DNA of 46,029 nucleotides. Origin: Polysphondylium violaceum (Eukaryota > Evosea > Eumycetozoa > Dictyosteliales > Dictyosteliaceae). Below the pieces are notes generated by a model. That model ran no database searches, had not been told where the DNA came from, and saw nothing but the letters and a program-made list of their open reading frames with translations. Each line of letters opens with the position of its first letter. Position 1 is the stretch's first letter. The DNA lies in assembly GCA_000277445.1 (NCBI GenBank), contig AJWJ01000143.1, positions 1 through 46,029 of the forward strand, given 5' to 3'. The position numbers and the translations under genes are program-made. Positions 12,680-22,707 of this stretch are shown in pieces.

Positions 12680-13040
12680 CTATTCTATTGAATTAAATAG
12701 AGATTTATGGTTGGTTGATAGAAGTTTTAAAAAACTGTTTATACTACTATTATTATTGGTATAATCACAAACAATGAGTTTGCCACCAACACTACTTTTA
12801 ATTAAAACCAATGATCTATTTATCAAATAATACATTGAATAGAGTTTGGTGTAATAATTACAACATTTACAATAGCTGTACAACATTTTTTGTTCCTCTT
12901 TCACATCATTTGAATTTGCATAACTCGATCACTGCTACAAAAAAGGGAAGTGTTGAAGACAAAGTCAAAAAATACATAGATAAGATCGCCGTAGCTAAAA
13001 GTACAGTCCTAACTCATGTCTTTATGTACAAGACCTAAAG
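12680..13040 (-). other. Coding-like stretch of uncertain status
   Basis: A 74-codon minus-strand frame at 12680-12904 has an ordinary amino-acid mix (CKCCNYYTKLYSMYYL, then LVLIKSSVGGKLIVCDY), unlike the poly-Lys and poly-Asn translations around it. It begins at a GTG rather than ATG. The sequence upstream on the same strand carries fragments in another frame (FNSLLERISNVSSLGLVHKDM) interrupted by stops. This could be a decayed gene of an amoebal multigene family or a gene with unseen introns. I do not recognise the family. Confidence 0.25.
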
Positions 13041-13106
13041 AAGACACATTACTAATCCTTTCTAGAAGAGAGTTGAATATGTTTATAGAATTTGAAAGAA
13101 TGAAAG

Positions 13107-13130
13107 AAAAAAAAAAAAAAAAAAAAAAAA
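13107..13130. repeat. 24-A homopolymer
   Basis: An uninterrupted run of 24 A lies about 60 bp upstream of the rbm22 start codon. Long A or T runs flanking genes are typical of dictyostelid promoters and may exclude nucleosomes. The length may be imprecise in the assembly. Confidence 0.8.
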
Positions 13131-13188
13131 CGAATGAAATATTAATTTATTAATTGTGTCATTTTCCTATTCTATATATAAACAAATA

Positions 13189-14523
13189 ATGTATAAAAGT
13201 AAACAAAAGGAAGAGACACCACAGCAACAAGACTTTCCAATTGCATGCGAGTCATGTTTGGGTGATAGTCCATATATGACAATGGTATGTGTTGATCTAT
13301 ACTCTATCATCATACTAGATAGCCACCATTACATTTAGTAATGACGATTGATACTAACCGATAAAGTAACATCACACACAACACACATACACACACACAA
13401 TACCAATAAATCCAAAAAATAGACAAAAGAGGAATTTGGTAAAGAATGCAAGATATGTACAAGACCTTTCAATGTATTTCGATGGAAACCAGGCAGAGGA
13501 ACACGATTCAAGAGCACAGAGATATGCAAGATGTGCGCACAGGTAAAGAATGTGTGTCAGGTGTGTATACATGATTTGGAGTTTGGTCTGCCTGTGCAGG
13601 TGCGTGATGCCGCATTGGCGTCCTTTAGTGGCCAGCAGACAGCCGTCACAGAAAAGGGCATCGAGTACCAGGCAGCCATGAACCAAAAGATGTTGGACAA
13701 TGGCGAGATCTCGTACGACAATTTCCAGCCTACAGAGGTCATCAAACAGCTCGCTCGCACAGCCCCCTACCACAAAAAGAATCAGCCCCACGTGTGCACT
13801 TTTTTCCTCAAGGGGAACTGTAATCGTGGTGATGCATGTCCATACAGCCACTCGGCAGAACAGCACACTGACCCCGAGTTGGCACACCAAGATATCAGAG
13901 ACAGATACAACGGCATTAACGACCCCGTCGCAGAGAGAATGCTCAAGCGAGCACAATACCCACCCAAGCCACCATTGGATAAATCGATCACTACATTGTT
14001 TTTGGGTGATCTAGACTTTGAAAAGGTAAAGGAGGAGGACATCAAAGCACACTTGTTCCCCTACGGCACCCTAAAGAAACTAAAGATTGTGACAGCACAA
14101 AACTGTGCATTTGCAACATTCAACACCAGACAAGAGGCAGAGACTGCAATCAGTCAACTCTATTCCAAGTTTAACATTAATGAAAATGATATTAGATTAA
14201 ATTGGAGTAAAGCAAATAAAGGTAAACCTAAAGTAATGAGTAATAATAACAATAGTAACAATAGTAATATAGCATCAACAGAAACAACAACAACAGAAAC
14301 ACCAAATACAGCAGCAGAGACAACAACAACAACAACAGAAGCAACAGAAACATCAAATAATACAGATAAAACACCAGCACCACCCAAGCCTGCAGGTGTA
14401 AAGAATTTCCCAACATTCAAGTTTAATGCAGTACCTCCACCATCTAAAACCAACACCAATACAACTAAACCAGTTTATTCATCAATGGATCCAAGTAGTT
14501 ATGGTGGTAAATATGCATCCTAA
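13189..14523 (+). CDS. rbm22: Pre-mRNA-splicing factor RBM22 (Cwc2/Ecm2-related)
   Basis: Exons 13189-13284 and 13423-14523 are joined by a 138-bp phase-0 intron (GTATGT..AAATAG), giving 398 residues. The join restores the conserved PYMTM-TKEEFGKECKIC. The N terminus has the multi-Cys zinc-binding region (CESC, CKIC, CKMC, CQVC) and the RBM22 hallmark FRWKPG. A CCCH finger follows (CTFFLKGNCNRGDACPYSH), then GINDPVAERML and an RRM beginning ITTLFLGDL. The C-terminal 100 residues are Asn/Thr-rich and divergent. The family sits at the spliceosome active site and contacts U6 and the intron during activation. The ATG at 13189 is chosen because the only extension upstream uses GTG. Codons in the conserved part end often in C or G, and switch to A/T endings after about 14150. 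Confidence 0.96.
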
Positions 14524-14647
14524 CTTGGTGTATATAGTACCAACAACAATAATAGAAATAACAATAACAAGAATTAATAAATAAATCATTGATTAATGAA
14601 AAACGACTAGTATTTATATAATAATTTTAGTAATCTATATCTATAGG

Positions 14648-15763
14648 TTACAGGTGGTGTTTATTATTAAAATAGTCTAGAAGCAAAGTTAATACAAATA
14701 TGTGACCAAAGTAAAAGACCTCTAGATTGAGAGGAAATGATCCAAAGTAAACCCAATGGTTGACAATAACATGTAGTACAACTCCACCAATCAATAAACA
14801 AAAGTAAGATAATGATTGATAAAGCAAAGTTACTAACACCAGTAAAAATACTTGAAAAGGTATGATTCTATAGAGTATTAGGAGTGCTAATATTAGTAAA
14901 TGATGTCTTTGTACTACTATATAATATATTATCAATAACAATATATCTCTTACCATTTGAATAATTGGAAATTGTTTTGGAATTTGATTAATAACATATT
15001 GACCTATGATTGCAACAATGAGTGGATAATAGAGTGATTGAATTAAATAGGGTGTGTTTTTGTTGATTATCATTGCATAGGTTTCATTGTCCAATGCCAT
15101 GTAGCCGAATCTGAGCAACAAGTCAATGAATACAGTGTAAAAGAACCCAATCAATAAACCGTCGGAACGGGCAAATGAAAGGAATGTTTTTGAACGGACA
15201 GATTGGTGTGATCTATTGTTAAACACTAGTATATATTCCCAAAGTAACCAGACCATAAACACTGGTATATAGACATACATAAACTGGCGAGCACTCACCT
15301 TTCCACCAGACATTGATGTCAAGGATTCAAAGATCCATTTATAGGTATTAAATATTCTTGCTCCTTTAGAGTTGACGGCAATGTTGTCGTTGGCATTGAG
15401 TAACTCTGGTGTACACAGCAACACTGCATTTGCAAAATAAATACAGGCGAAAAACAATATACCCGTCCATCTGAGTATAGTGAATGAAATGGGAAGATCA
15501 TCGATATATCTATTTCTTTGAGTGACATTATTAAAATTAAAACTATTGTTATTATTGTTGTTGTTGTTGTTGGCAACAACTTCATCAGTGGTGGGTGGAG
15601 TGGAGGGGGTGTTGGTGATGACTGGTTCCTCTGGTTTATTTAAATCTTCAGAGGTGATGTGACTTGCAATAAAACCTAGTCTCTTGTTTGATCCATTTTG
15701 AATTCTATTTTTTCTCGCTTCTCTTCTTCTCTCCTCCAATGCTTTTCTCTCTTCGTCTGTCAT
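14648..15763 (-). CDS. GET2/CAML-like multi-pass ER membrane protein
   Basis: One exon, 371 residues. The N terminus (EERKALEERRREARKNRIQ, NGSNKRLGFI) matches the cytosolic basic helix of yeast GET2 and animal CAML, which captures the GET3/TRC40 ATPase that carries tail-anchored proteins to the ER. A poly-Asn linker separates it from the membrane part, which has strongly hydrophobic segments near residues 95-120, 170-190, 205-230, 255-275 and a long hydrophobic run to the end. GET2 and CAML have three membrane helices, so this protein looks larger than the family norm. The N-terminal motif may therefore be the only shared part. The ATG at 15763 is preferred over 15877, which would add an unrelated aromatic leader. 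It ends 124 bp from the convergent rbm22 stop. Confidence 0.6.
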   Translation of the reverse strand: MTDEERKALEERRREARKNRIQNGSNKRLGFIASHITSEDLNKPEEPVITNTPSTPPTTDEVVANNNNNNNNNSFNFNNVTQRNRYIDDLPISFTILRWTGILFFACIYFANAVLLCTPELLNANDNIAVNSKGARIFNTYKWIFESLTSMSGGKVSARQFMYVYIPVFMVWLLWEYILVFNNRSHQSVRSKTFLSFARSDGLLIGFFYTVFIDLLLRFGYMALDNETYAMIINKNTPYLIQSLYYPLIVAIIGQYVINQIPKQFPIIQMVRDILLLIIYYIVVQRHHLLILALLILYRIIPFQVFLLVLVTLLYQSLSYFCLLIGGVVLHVIVNHWVYFGSFPLNLEVFYFGHIFVLTLLLDYFNNKHHL

Positions 15764-16024
15764 TGTTGCTGTAAATCTATAGATATCTTTTAATTTATAT
15801 CTATCTATAAATCTAAAGATATATACGTAGAATTCAAGTGTTGATGCAAAAAAAAATTTACTAAAAAACTGTTGCATTTTTTTTTTGCTTCATCACACCC
15901 CACGACCACACACAAAATCAAGAAAAAGTTTGAATTTCATGAAATCATTGTCGGTCGTTTTAATCAAAGTGTTTTTTCATATTCAATGAAATAAAGAACC
16001 TACTTGGTCGAATAGTAATACATC
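15764..16024. promoter_or_regulatory. Divergent promoter between GET2-like gene and ValRS
   Basis: These 261 bp separate two divergently transcribed start codons, so both core promoters must lie here. There is a T-run at 15880-15888 and a CACCCCACGACCACACAC stretch just after it. I see no sharper element. Confidence 0.5.
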
Positions 16025-19000
16025 ATGAATAGATTGTTATTATCATTCACGCAATCAACTGCGACTGCGTCATCTCGTGTTTTTATTCCTAAATCATCTG
16101 CTATTGGACAATCTTATTTCACCACTTTGAGAAATAAGATTATCAATCAAGATGCATTTAAATCAGCATATGATCCTGTAAGACACAATAATAAATCTTT
16201 TGATCAGATCAAATAAGTTTATATATCTAATATATTTAATAATACTGCAGAAAATCGTTGAACAAGGTAAATACCAGTATTGGGAAGAAAATGGATATTT
16301 TAAACCAAGAAACGTGTCATCGTTAGAGGATGAGGAAAAGGCGACTACTAAATTTTCAATGGTACTACCACCACCAAATGTCACTGGTTCATTACATATT
16401 GGTCATGCTCTCACTACAACTATTCAAGATTCGCTCATTAGATATAATAGAATGAGAAATAAAGAGACATTATGGGTACCAGGTTTAGATCATAGTGGCA
16501 TTGCTACTCAGGTGGCTGTAGAGAAATCATTACAGGTGAAAAAAGGTCTTAGTCGATACGATTTGGGAAGAGAAAAGTTTCTTGAAGAGGTCTATAAATG
16601 GACAGACGAGTATTCAGCAAATATAAACAATCAACTACGTATCACGGGCTCTTCTTTGGATTGGAGTAGATCTGTGTTTACTTTGGATGAAAAGAGAAAC
16701 AATGCAGTGCAAGAGGCATTTATTAGATTCTACAAGATGGGACTTATCTATCGTAGCACTAGATTGGTTAATTGGTGTCCAAGTTTACAGAGTGTAATAT
16801 CTGATATTGAGATTGATCACATGGCCATTGAAAAGCCAACCTATGTCACACTAAAGTCTAGAAAGAAGGCCGTTGAGGTAGGTGTCATACACAATGTCAT
16901 CTATAAAGTCTACAACGGCCAAGGCCAAGAGGTCTTAGAGGATCTGATGGTCAGTACCACAAGACCAGAAACAATATTTGGTGATACTGCAGTCTGTATT
17001 CATCCCGAGGATCCAAGATACAAACAGTATCATGGCAGACATGTCATTCACCCCTTCACAGGCGCCAACATACCCATTATATTGGATAGCGTGTTGGTTG
17101 ACCCTAAACTAGGTACTGGTGTCGTAAAGATTACTCCAGGCCATGATTTCAATGATTATCAATGTGGTCTTCGTCATAATCTACCAATGATCAATATCCT
17201 CAACGCCGATGGAACATTGAATGAAAACACCACCCCTCAATACAAAGGAATGGATAGATTGGATGCCCGTCCAATGGTGATCGAAACATTAAAAGAAAAG
17301 GGACTCTACCACAGTAAATCTCCCCATCCAACAACATTGGCTATTTGCAGTAGATCAGGTGATCTCTTAGAACCGGTTTTAAAACCACAATGGTATGTTA
17401 AATGTAAAGATATGGCCGACAGAGCTGTCGATTATGTAAAGAGTGGTGAGATTAAAGTAGTTCCAGAATCATTCCAAGACAATTGGAATAGATGGTTAAC
17501 AAATATCCAAGATTGGTGTATTTCTAGACAATTGTGGTGGGGAAATCCAATTCCAGCTTATAAAGTCATTGTTGACAACAGCGACCCCACTCAACAAGAG
17601 AGATGGGTAGTTGCCAAATCATTAGACGAAGCAGAGCAAGAAGCAATTGAGAAATTTAATTTAAAAAAAGGTGAATTCAAATTAGAAAAGGATCTGGATG
17701 TTTTGGATACATGGTTTTCTTCTGGCTTATTCCCAATTTCTTCATTAGGCTGGCCAAACAACACCGAGCAAAGAGATTTCAAACGTTTCTATCAATTGGA
17801 TATTTTGGAAACAGGTTCAGATATTTTATTCTTTTGGGTGGCGAGAATGGTCATGATGTGTTCAACACTCACTGAAACTCCGCCATTTAAAACCATTTTA
17901 TTACATCCAATGATTAGGGATTCACAAGGTCGTAAAATGTCAAAGAGTTTGGGAAATGTAATTGATCCTCTTCATGTAATCAATGGTATATCACTTGTGA
18001 ACCTCAAAGAAAATGTAGAGACATCAAATCTTAGTCCAAGCGAAAAAGTGACGGCTATCAAAGGATTGGAAAAAGAGTTTGCTCAAGGAATACCTCAATG
18101 TGGCACAGATTCTCTCAGATTCTCTTTGGCTCAATACCCAATCAATGGTAAAGATATCAATTTAGATCTTTCAAAGATTTATGGAAACAGATTATTCTGT
18201 AACAAGATTTGGAATGCAAGTAAATTTGTCATGAGTTTTATTGAACAAATTCAATCGGTTGATAATTTAATCTACCAACAACAACAAAAAGATAACCAGC
18301 CTCTACCATTTAATTATGAAAAATCAATTACTGTCATTGATCAATGGATTTTACATAGATTAGCAAATTTGGTTGATCAAGTAAAAGAGTCTTTTGCAAC
18401 AAATAATTTATCAAACGCTTCACAAGCCATCTATAGTTTTTTCCAATACGATTTTTGTGATCTATACATTGAATGCATTAAAGTGGATTTAAATTTGGCA
18501 ACTAAAAAAGAATATAATTCAGACTCACCATTGGTTTTGTTAAATGTTTTGGAAACATTCCTTAGATTAGCCCATCCATTCATGCCATATATTACAGAAG
18601 ATATTTGGCAAAGATTACCAAAGCCAAGTAATTCTCAAGATTCAATCATGATTTCAAATTTCCCAGATTCAGAATATTCTCATCACAGTAAATTTAATAA
18701 TCCATTGATTGATAATCATGTCGAATCATTTATTTCTTTGGTTCACCATCTAAGATCTCTCCGTAAATCTCAATCTATTCACAATCACACAAAGTTTGAA
18801 ATTCAATTGTATTCAACCGATTCATCATTTAATCAATCAATCGAGAAATTAAAAGATTCATTTGAAAAATTGGTAAATGCTTCTCTAACAATCAATAATC
18901 AATCAGTTTCAACCCCATCATCAAATAATGCCACCATTCATCAATTTAATGACAACATTGCCTTTGTTATTGACTATGATGTTGAATTTAATAATCAAAA

Positions 19001-19217
19001 GATTGCCAATGAAAAAAAGAACAACAATTCTGCACTTCAATCATTAAATAGCAAGAAAACAAAATTAACAAAATTTGTTGATGAACTTGAAACTCAAGTA
19101 AACGATCCAGAGTTCAAAGCCAAGGCATCTGAAAAGTTGTTTAATTCTAAAAAAGAGAAATTGGAAAATTATAAAAAGGAATTAATTGAGGTTGAAGAAA
19201 AATTAAAAAGTCTTTAA
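16025..19217 (+). CDS. Valyl-tRNA synthetase, mitochondrial
   Basis: Exons 16025-16177 and 16251-19217 flank a 73-bp phase-0 intron (GTAAGA..CTGCAG) and give 1039 residues. The join makes AYDP-KIVEQGKYQYWEENGYF, the conserved class I ValRS entry. The HIGH motif is HIGH at 100-103 (PPPNVTGSLHIGHAL). The KMSKS loop is at 613-617. The editing domain has TTRPETIFGDTAV and the core has SGLFPISSLGWP. The C terminus ends in the ValRS coiled coil that clamps tRNA (LNSKKTKLTKFVDELETQV). The N terminus MNRLLLSFTQSTATASSRVF is basic, hydroxylated and acid-free, as in mitochondrial presequences. The enzyme charges tRNA-Val and edits threonyl-tRNA. Its stop is only 24 bp from the stop of the opposing carboxypeptidase gene. 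Confidence 0.96.
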
Positions 19218-19241
19218 TAATAATAATAAAAAATGATTCAT

Positions 19242-20812
19242 TTATTTATGATAAACACCTTGATCATTATGATCTTTTGAATCTTCATCTTCCAAGTTAA
19301 AGATCAATTCTTTTCTTGCGATTGTATCTAGGAATACTTGTTTTGTTTGAGGTTTGTATTTATCAGCAGTGGCAGTCAAATTAAATAGACCAATATCCAG
19401 TAGTCTATAATAATCACCAAAATACTCTCCACATGGAATTGGATGATCAATACCTTCAACATGAATTTTGGCAGATGTGATTGGCTGTCCTCTTGTATTC
19501 AAAACAGTTCCATAGACACCAGTATTTAATGGAATCAACAAAAATTCTTTCAAGGCTGGTAGATTATCATACCAATGGCCTGGTAATTCTCTTGGAAGTG
19601 GTGTTTTTCTATAGGACATTTCAATAGTAACTTCAAAATTTCCAGTGAAATCATAATTCCACTTTTAAATTAAAATATTAATATTAATAATACTAAAAAA
19701 AATATTAAAAGCATTTAAATACTTACATCTTGCATACCTCCATTTAATGAATACCAATTTGCACCATTTGTTATGCCAGCAAAGAATTCATTTGATTTAA
19801 ACATTTTTGGATTATTCATTGCATAAGTAAGAGCAATTCTTCTAAAAATATTATCATCTGGAGAAGGACTTTCAATACCTGATGGATAATCTGTAAGACC
19901 TTTGTTTGTATCATAGGGATAATTTACTACTAAGGAGCCGCCATGAATACTACAGCCTAAAATATAATTTCTAGATTTTGACCAGTCCATCACTGCAACA
20001 GTTTCAGGTTGGGTTGTCAGAATGTTATTGAACAGGGTATACTTGTCTGGGAAATTTCTATTGAGATCAAAATTATTTCCATTATATCTCTTTTTAGCTT
20101 CATAGCCATCAGGATTCATAGAGGGTAGAATAGAAACAACTGTATTTTCTAATATTTGTTTTACATCCTTATCTAATCCTTTGGTGTAAGAATAGCAAAG
20201 ATGGTCAATTAAATATAACAGACATTGTCTACCAGCTACTTCATCACCATGGATATTTCCAATTAATTTTATATAAGGAACCATTCTTTTTTCATTTGCA
20301 TTTTGAGAAATATCCATAACTAAAAGATCTCTTCCTTGAGATGATTTTCCAATTGAATAGAGTTTAGTTATAGTTGGATATTTTTTATGAATTTTCAACA
20401 TAAAATTGATGAGTTCTTGGTGAGATGGATAGGCATTATATTGAATATCACCAGATGTAGACATGATTGGGGATACTCTTTCTGTTTCTCTATTAAATTT
20501 TGGATTCTTGTGAGGTTCATGTATTTCAATAACCTTTAGCCCACTGAGACTATTTATTAAATTGTATTGAACATCTGTTAAATATGCATCATAAGAATTT
20601 GCACTTCTAAAATGATCATAATCCGTTGCCTTTACTACACTCTTTAAGAAATGTAATGATTCAGCATCACCATTATGGAAAATTCTGTATAATCCTGGTT
20701 CTTGTTGTGCTTCTTCTTGTTCATTTAATATATTTATATCATGAGATTTAACAATAAATACATTGAATATTAATACTAGCAAAGTAATAATTATTAAGGA
20801 TTTTATAACCAT
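19242..20812 (-). CDS. Secreted M14 zinc carboxypeptidase (N/E/D subfamily)
   Basis: Exons 20812-19727 and 19661-19242 are joined by a 65-bp phase-0 intron (GTAAGT..TAAAAG), giving 501 residues. A hydrophobic signal peptide covers residues about 1-22. The peptidase domain starts near residue 120 (YPSHQELINFMLKIHKKYP). Zinc ligands are H188 and E191 in NIHGDE and H290 in SIHGG. The NRNFP motif holds the substrate-binding Arg. The catalytic Glu is E376 in FEVTIEMSY, just after the intron. The domain ends in a transthyretin-like beta module (GVYGTVLNTRGQPI), which marks the regulatory carboxypeptidase B branch (CPD, CPE, CPN). Such enzymes trim C-terminal Lys or Arg in the secretory pathway or outside the cell. 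A 100-residue prosegment-like N-terminal region precedes the peptidase domain. Confidence 0.94.
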
Positions 20813-21218
20813 TTTGTATTAAATTTAATGATATTCAAAATCAACATCCATATATATATATTTCTTCTCTATTATAATAATATTAATTATTTAAATAATT
20901 GTTAATATTATATTATCATAATTAAAAAGACATTACTGATATATTTTACGTTGAAGTATGATTATTCATTCGATAAAATATTGTAGAATATGGTTGTGAG
21001 AGGGGTTTTTAATGAGTGTGTTTGATTTAAAATACTGTGGAAAAAGAAGGGGTTGCAGTGGTAGAGGTGGGGAATTATAATTCATTGTCATTATCGATTA
21101 TCTTTAAGTGTGCGGGGGAGTGTGTTGATATGAAAAAAAAAGAGTAGTTGGTCAAAGATTATCTCACTGGAGTGAAAGGATAGATATTGATATTGTACAA
21201 AATAAAACGATTAGTATT
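20813..21218. other. Promoter region of the carboxypeptidase gene
   Basis: These 406 bp lie between the carboxypeptidase start and the 3' end of the next minus-strand gene. The left part is extremely AT-rich. G/T-rich stretches at 20995-21125 (GAGAGGGGTTTTTAATGAG, GGTAGAGGTGGGG) may be factor sites. No gene is seen. Confidence 0.5.
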
Positions 21219-22498
21219 TTATTTTTTAGACATGTTTGCCAAAATATCTTGAAGATTGAAATCGTCATCTTCTAAACTACTAGAGTTATTATATGATGAT
21301 GTATCTTGTTTTTGTTGATATTGTTGTTGTTGTTGTTGTTGTTGCTCAATATCAAATGATTTATATTGAAGTTTTTCTTGTTGTTTGGAAGCTGCTTGAA
21401 CAAAAGAGTTTTCAAATTCGTCTTCTTCTTGAGAATAAGATTCTTGGGATGCAATATTTAGTTGTTTGTACATTTCTCTAATATTTTCAGGAATATGACC
21501 ACCAATATCATCCTCTTTTAATGCCTCTTCAATCATTGAGTCCATTTCATCTTTTTGATTGAAAAGAGCGTCCAAAGGTGACTCGGTGACATCACTACCA
21601 TCTTTTGTAAACATTTTACTGAAATTCTTGTTGGTCATTAATTGCTCTTCGGTCAGACCAGTTTCAGTAATGATACGTTGTTTGAATTCTTCTTTTTCTT
21701 GATCTTGTTTAGCAATTTCGGCATCCAACATTTTATCGATTGCTTTTGATACGACTCTATAATGTTTTCTTCTGATACCTTCGACCAATTGTATTCTACG
21801 TTCTTCCCAATATTTATATGTCATCTTTGTCTCTATACCTTCATAATTCAAGAAATCAATTTCCAATTGTTCTAATCCTCTCAACACTTCATTATTGTAA
21901 TTATTCCATTCTGGTAATTTAGTAACCATGGTATGAATATATTCTTCTTTTTTTCTATTTTCATTTATATCTAGGAGTAATAGAAGATATATTATTAGTA
22001 TTTTTTGTGTGATACATAATAAATCAATATATTATTACCTTCAATCATTAAACGATGAAGATATTCATCATATTGACTAGATGGAGTATCCATATTTTTA
22101 ATTGCTTGTCCAAATACAGTATTTTCATTTGGATCTCTATAGTTTATTTTTTTATAATTAGCATCCACTTCTTTATCATGTTCTATGTCGCCATATTTAG
22201 ATAATTTATCTCGGGCCTTTTCTTCATCGAGATAGAGATCAAGTTGATTTTGTTTTTTAAATGGATCATCTTCGGCTTCTGTAGTGGTTTCTGTTGAAGG
22301 TTTAGGATTTCTTTCTTTAATAATATCTTTTCTAACTCTAGATGAGGGTCTTAGCTCTGTTGCTGTATTTTCCATTTGTCTTTTTGATAAAATAGACATA
22401 TGTCTAACATTATAAAGTGGGCCAGCTTTAATACTACCACAGGTACTGCTGATAGTAGTGTTGAATCTACATAATGCTTTAAATGTATTATTAATCAT
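21219..22498 (-). CDS. Probable mitochondrial protein of unknown function
   Basis: Exons 22498-22039 and 21970-21219 flank a 68-bp phase-1 intron (GTAATA..TCCTAG) and give 403 residues. The N terminus MINNTFKALCRFNTTISSTC is basic and free of acids, followed by RHMSILSKRQ, as in a cleavable mitochondrial presequence. The central part (residues about 100-260) is highly charged and helical: DEYLHRLMIE, KYWEERRIQLVEGIRRKHYRVVSKAID. The C terminus has a Gln run and an acidic tail. I do not recognise the family. A mitochondrial ribosome component or assembly factor would fit the charge pattern, but that is a guess. The start at 22498 is preferred because the upstream extension is a low-complexity Phe/Lys leader. 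Confidence 0.72.
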
Positions 22499-22707
22499 CT
22501 TTAATGTGTGGCCTCTGAAAATAAAAAATGATACCTGATTTTTTGACAAAGACTCGTTTTGGTAGAGCCCCTCTGAAAAAAAAAATTTTATTAAATTTTT
22601 TTTAAAAAAAAAAAAACGAAAAATGATCATTTTTGTTGAAATATAAATATATATCTTGATTTGATTCCTGATCCTTGGTCAAATTAATTAAACAAATAAT
22701 AGATAAT
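22499..22707. promoter_or_regulatory. Short divergent promoter
   Basis: These 209 bp serve both the mitochondrial unknown and PUS3. A run of T followed by a run of A at about 22586-22617 forms a weak inverted repeat. No recognisable factor site was found. Confidence 0.45.

Larger units (their letters stand above)
9593..13188. other. 3.6 kb intergenic region, likely long developmental promoter
   Basis: This lies between the divergently transcribed winged-helix gene and rbm22. It is AT-rich with many A- and T-runs, including 24 A at 13107-13130. G/T-rich blocks stand out at 9927-9953, 10432-10487 and 10708-10742. Small inverted repeats lie at 11451-11488 and 12250-12269. One stretch with coding-like composition (12680-13040) is listed separately. 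I see no tRNA or recognisable RNA gene. Confidence 0.55.

Noticed and set aside
13372-13956. 194-codon minus-strand frame
   Set aside because: It lies antisense to the conserved RBM22 exon and has no family features of its own.
14937-14970. Possible intron after GTAAGA in the GET2-like gene
   Set aside because: Every nearby AG gives an early stop or an intron of about 35 to 50 bp; the read-through frame stays open and hydrophobic.
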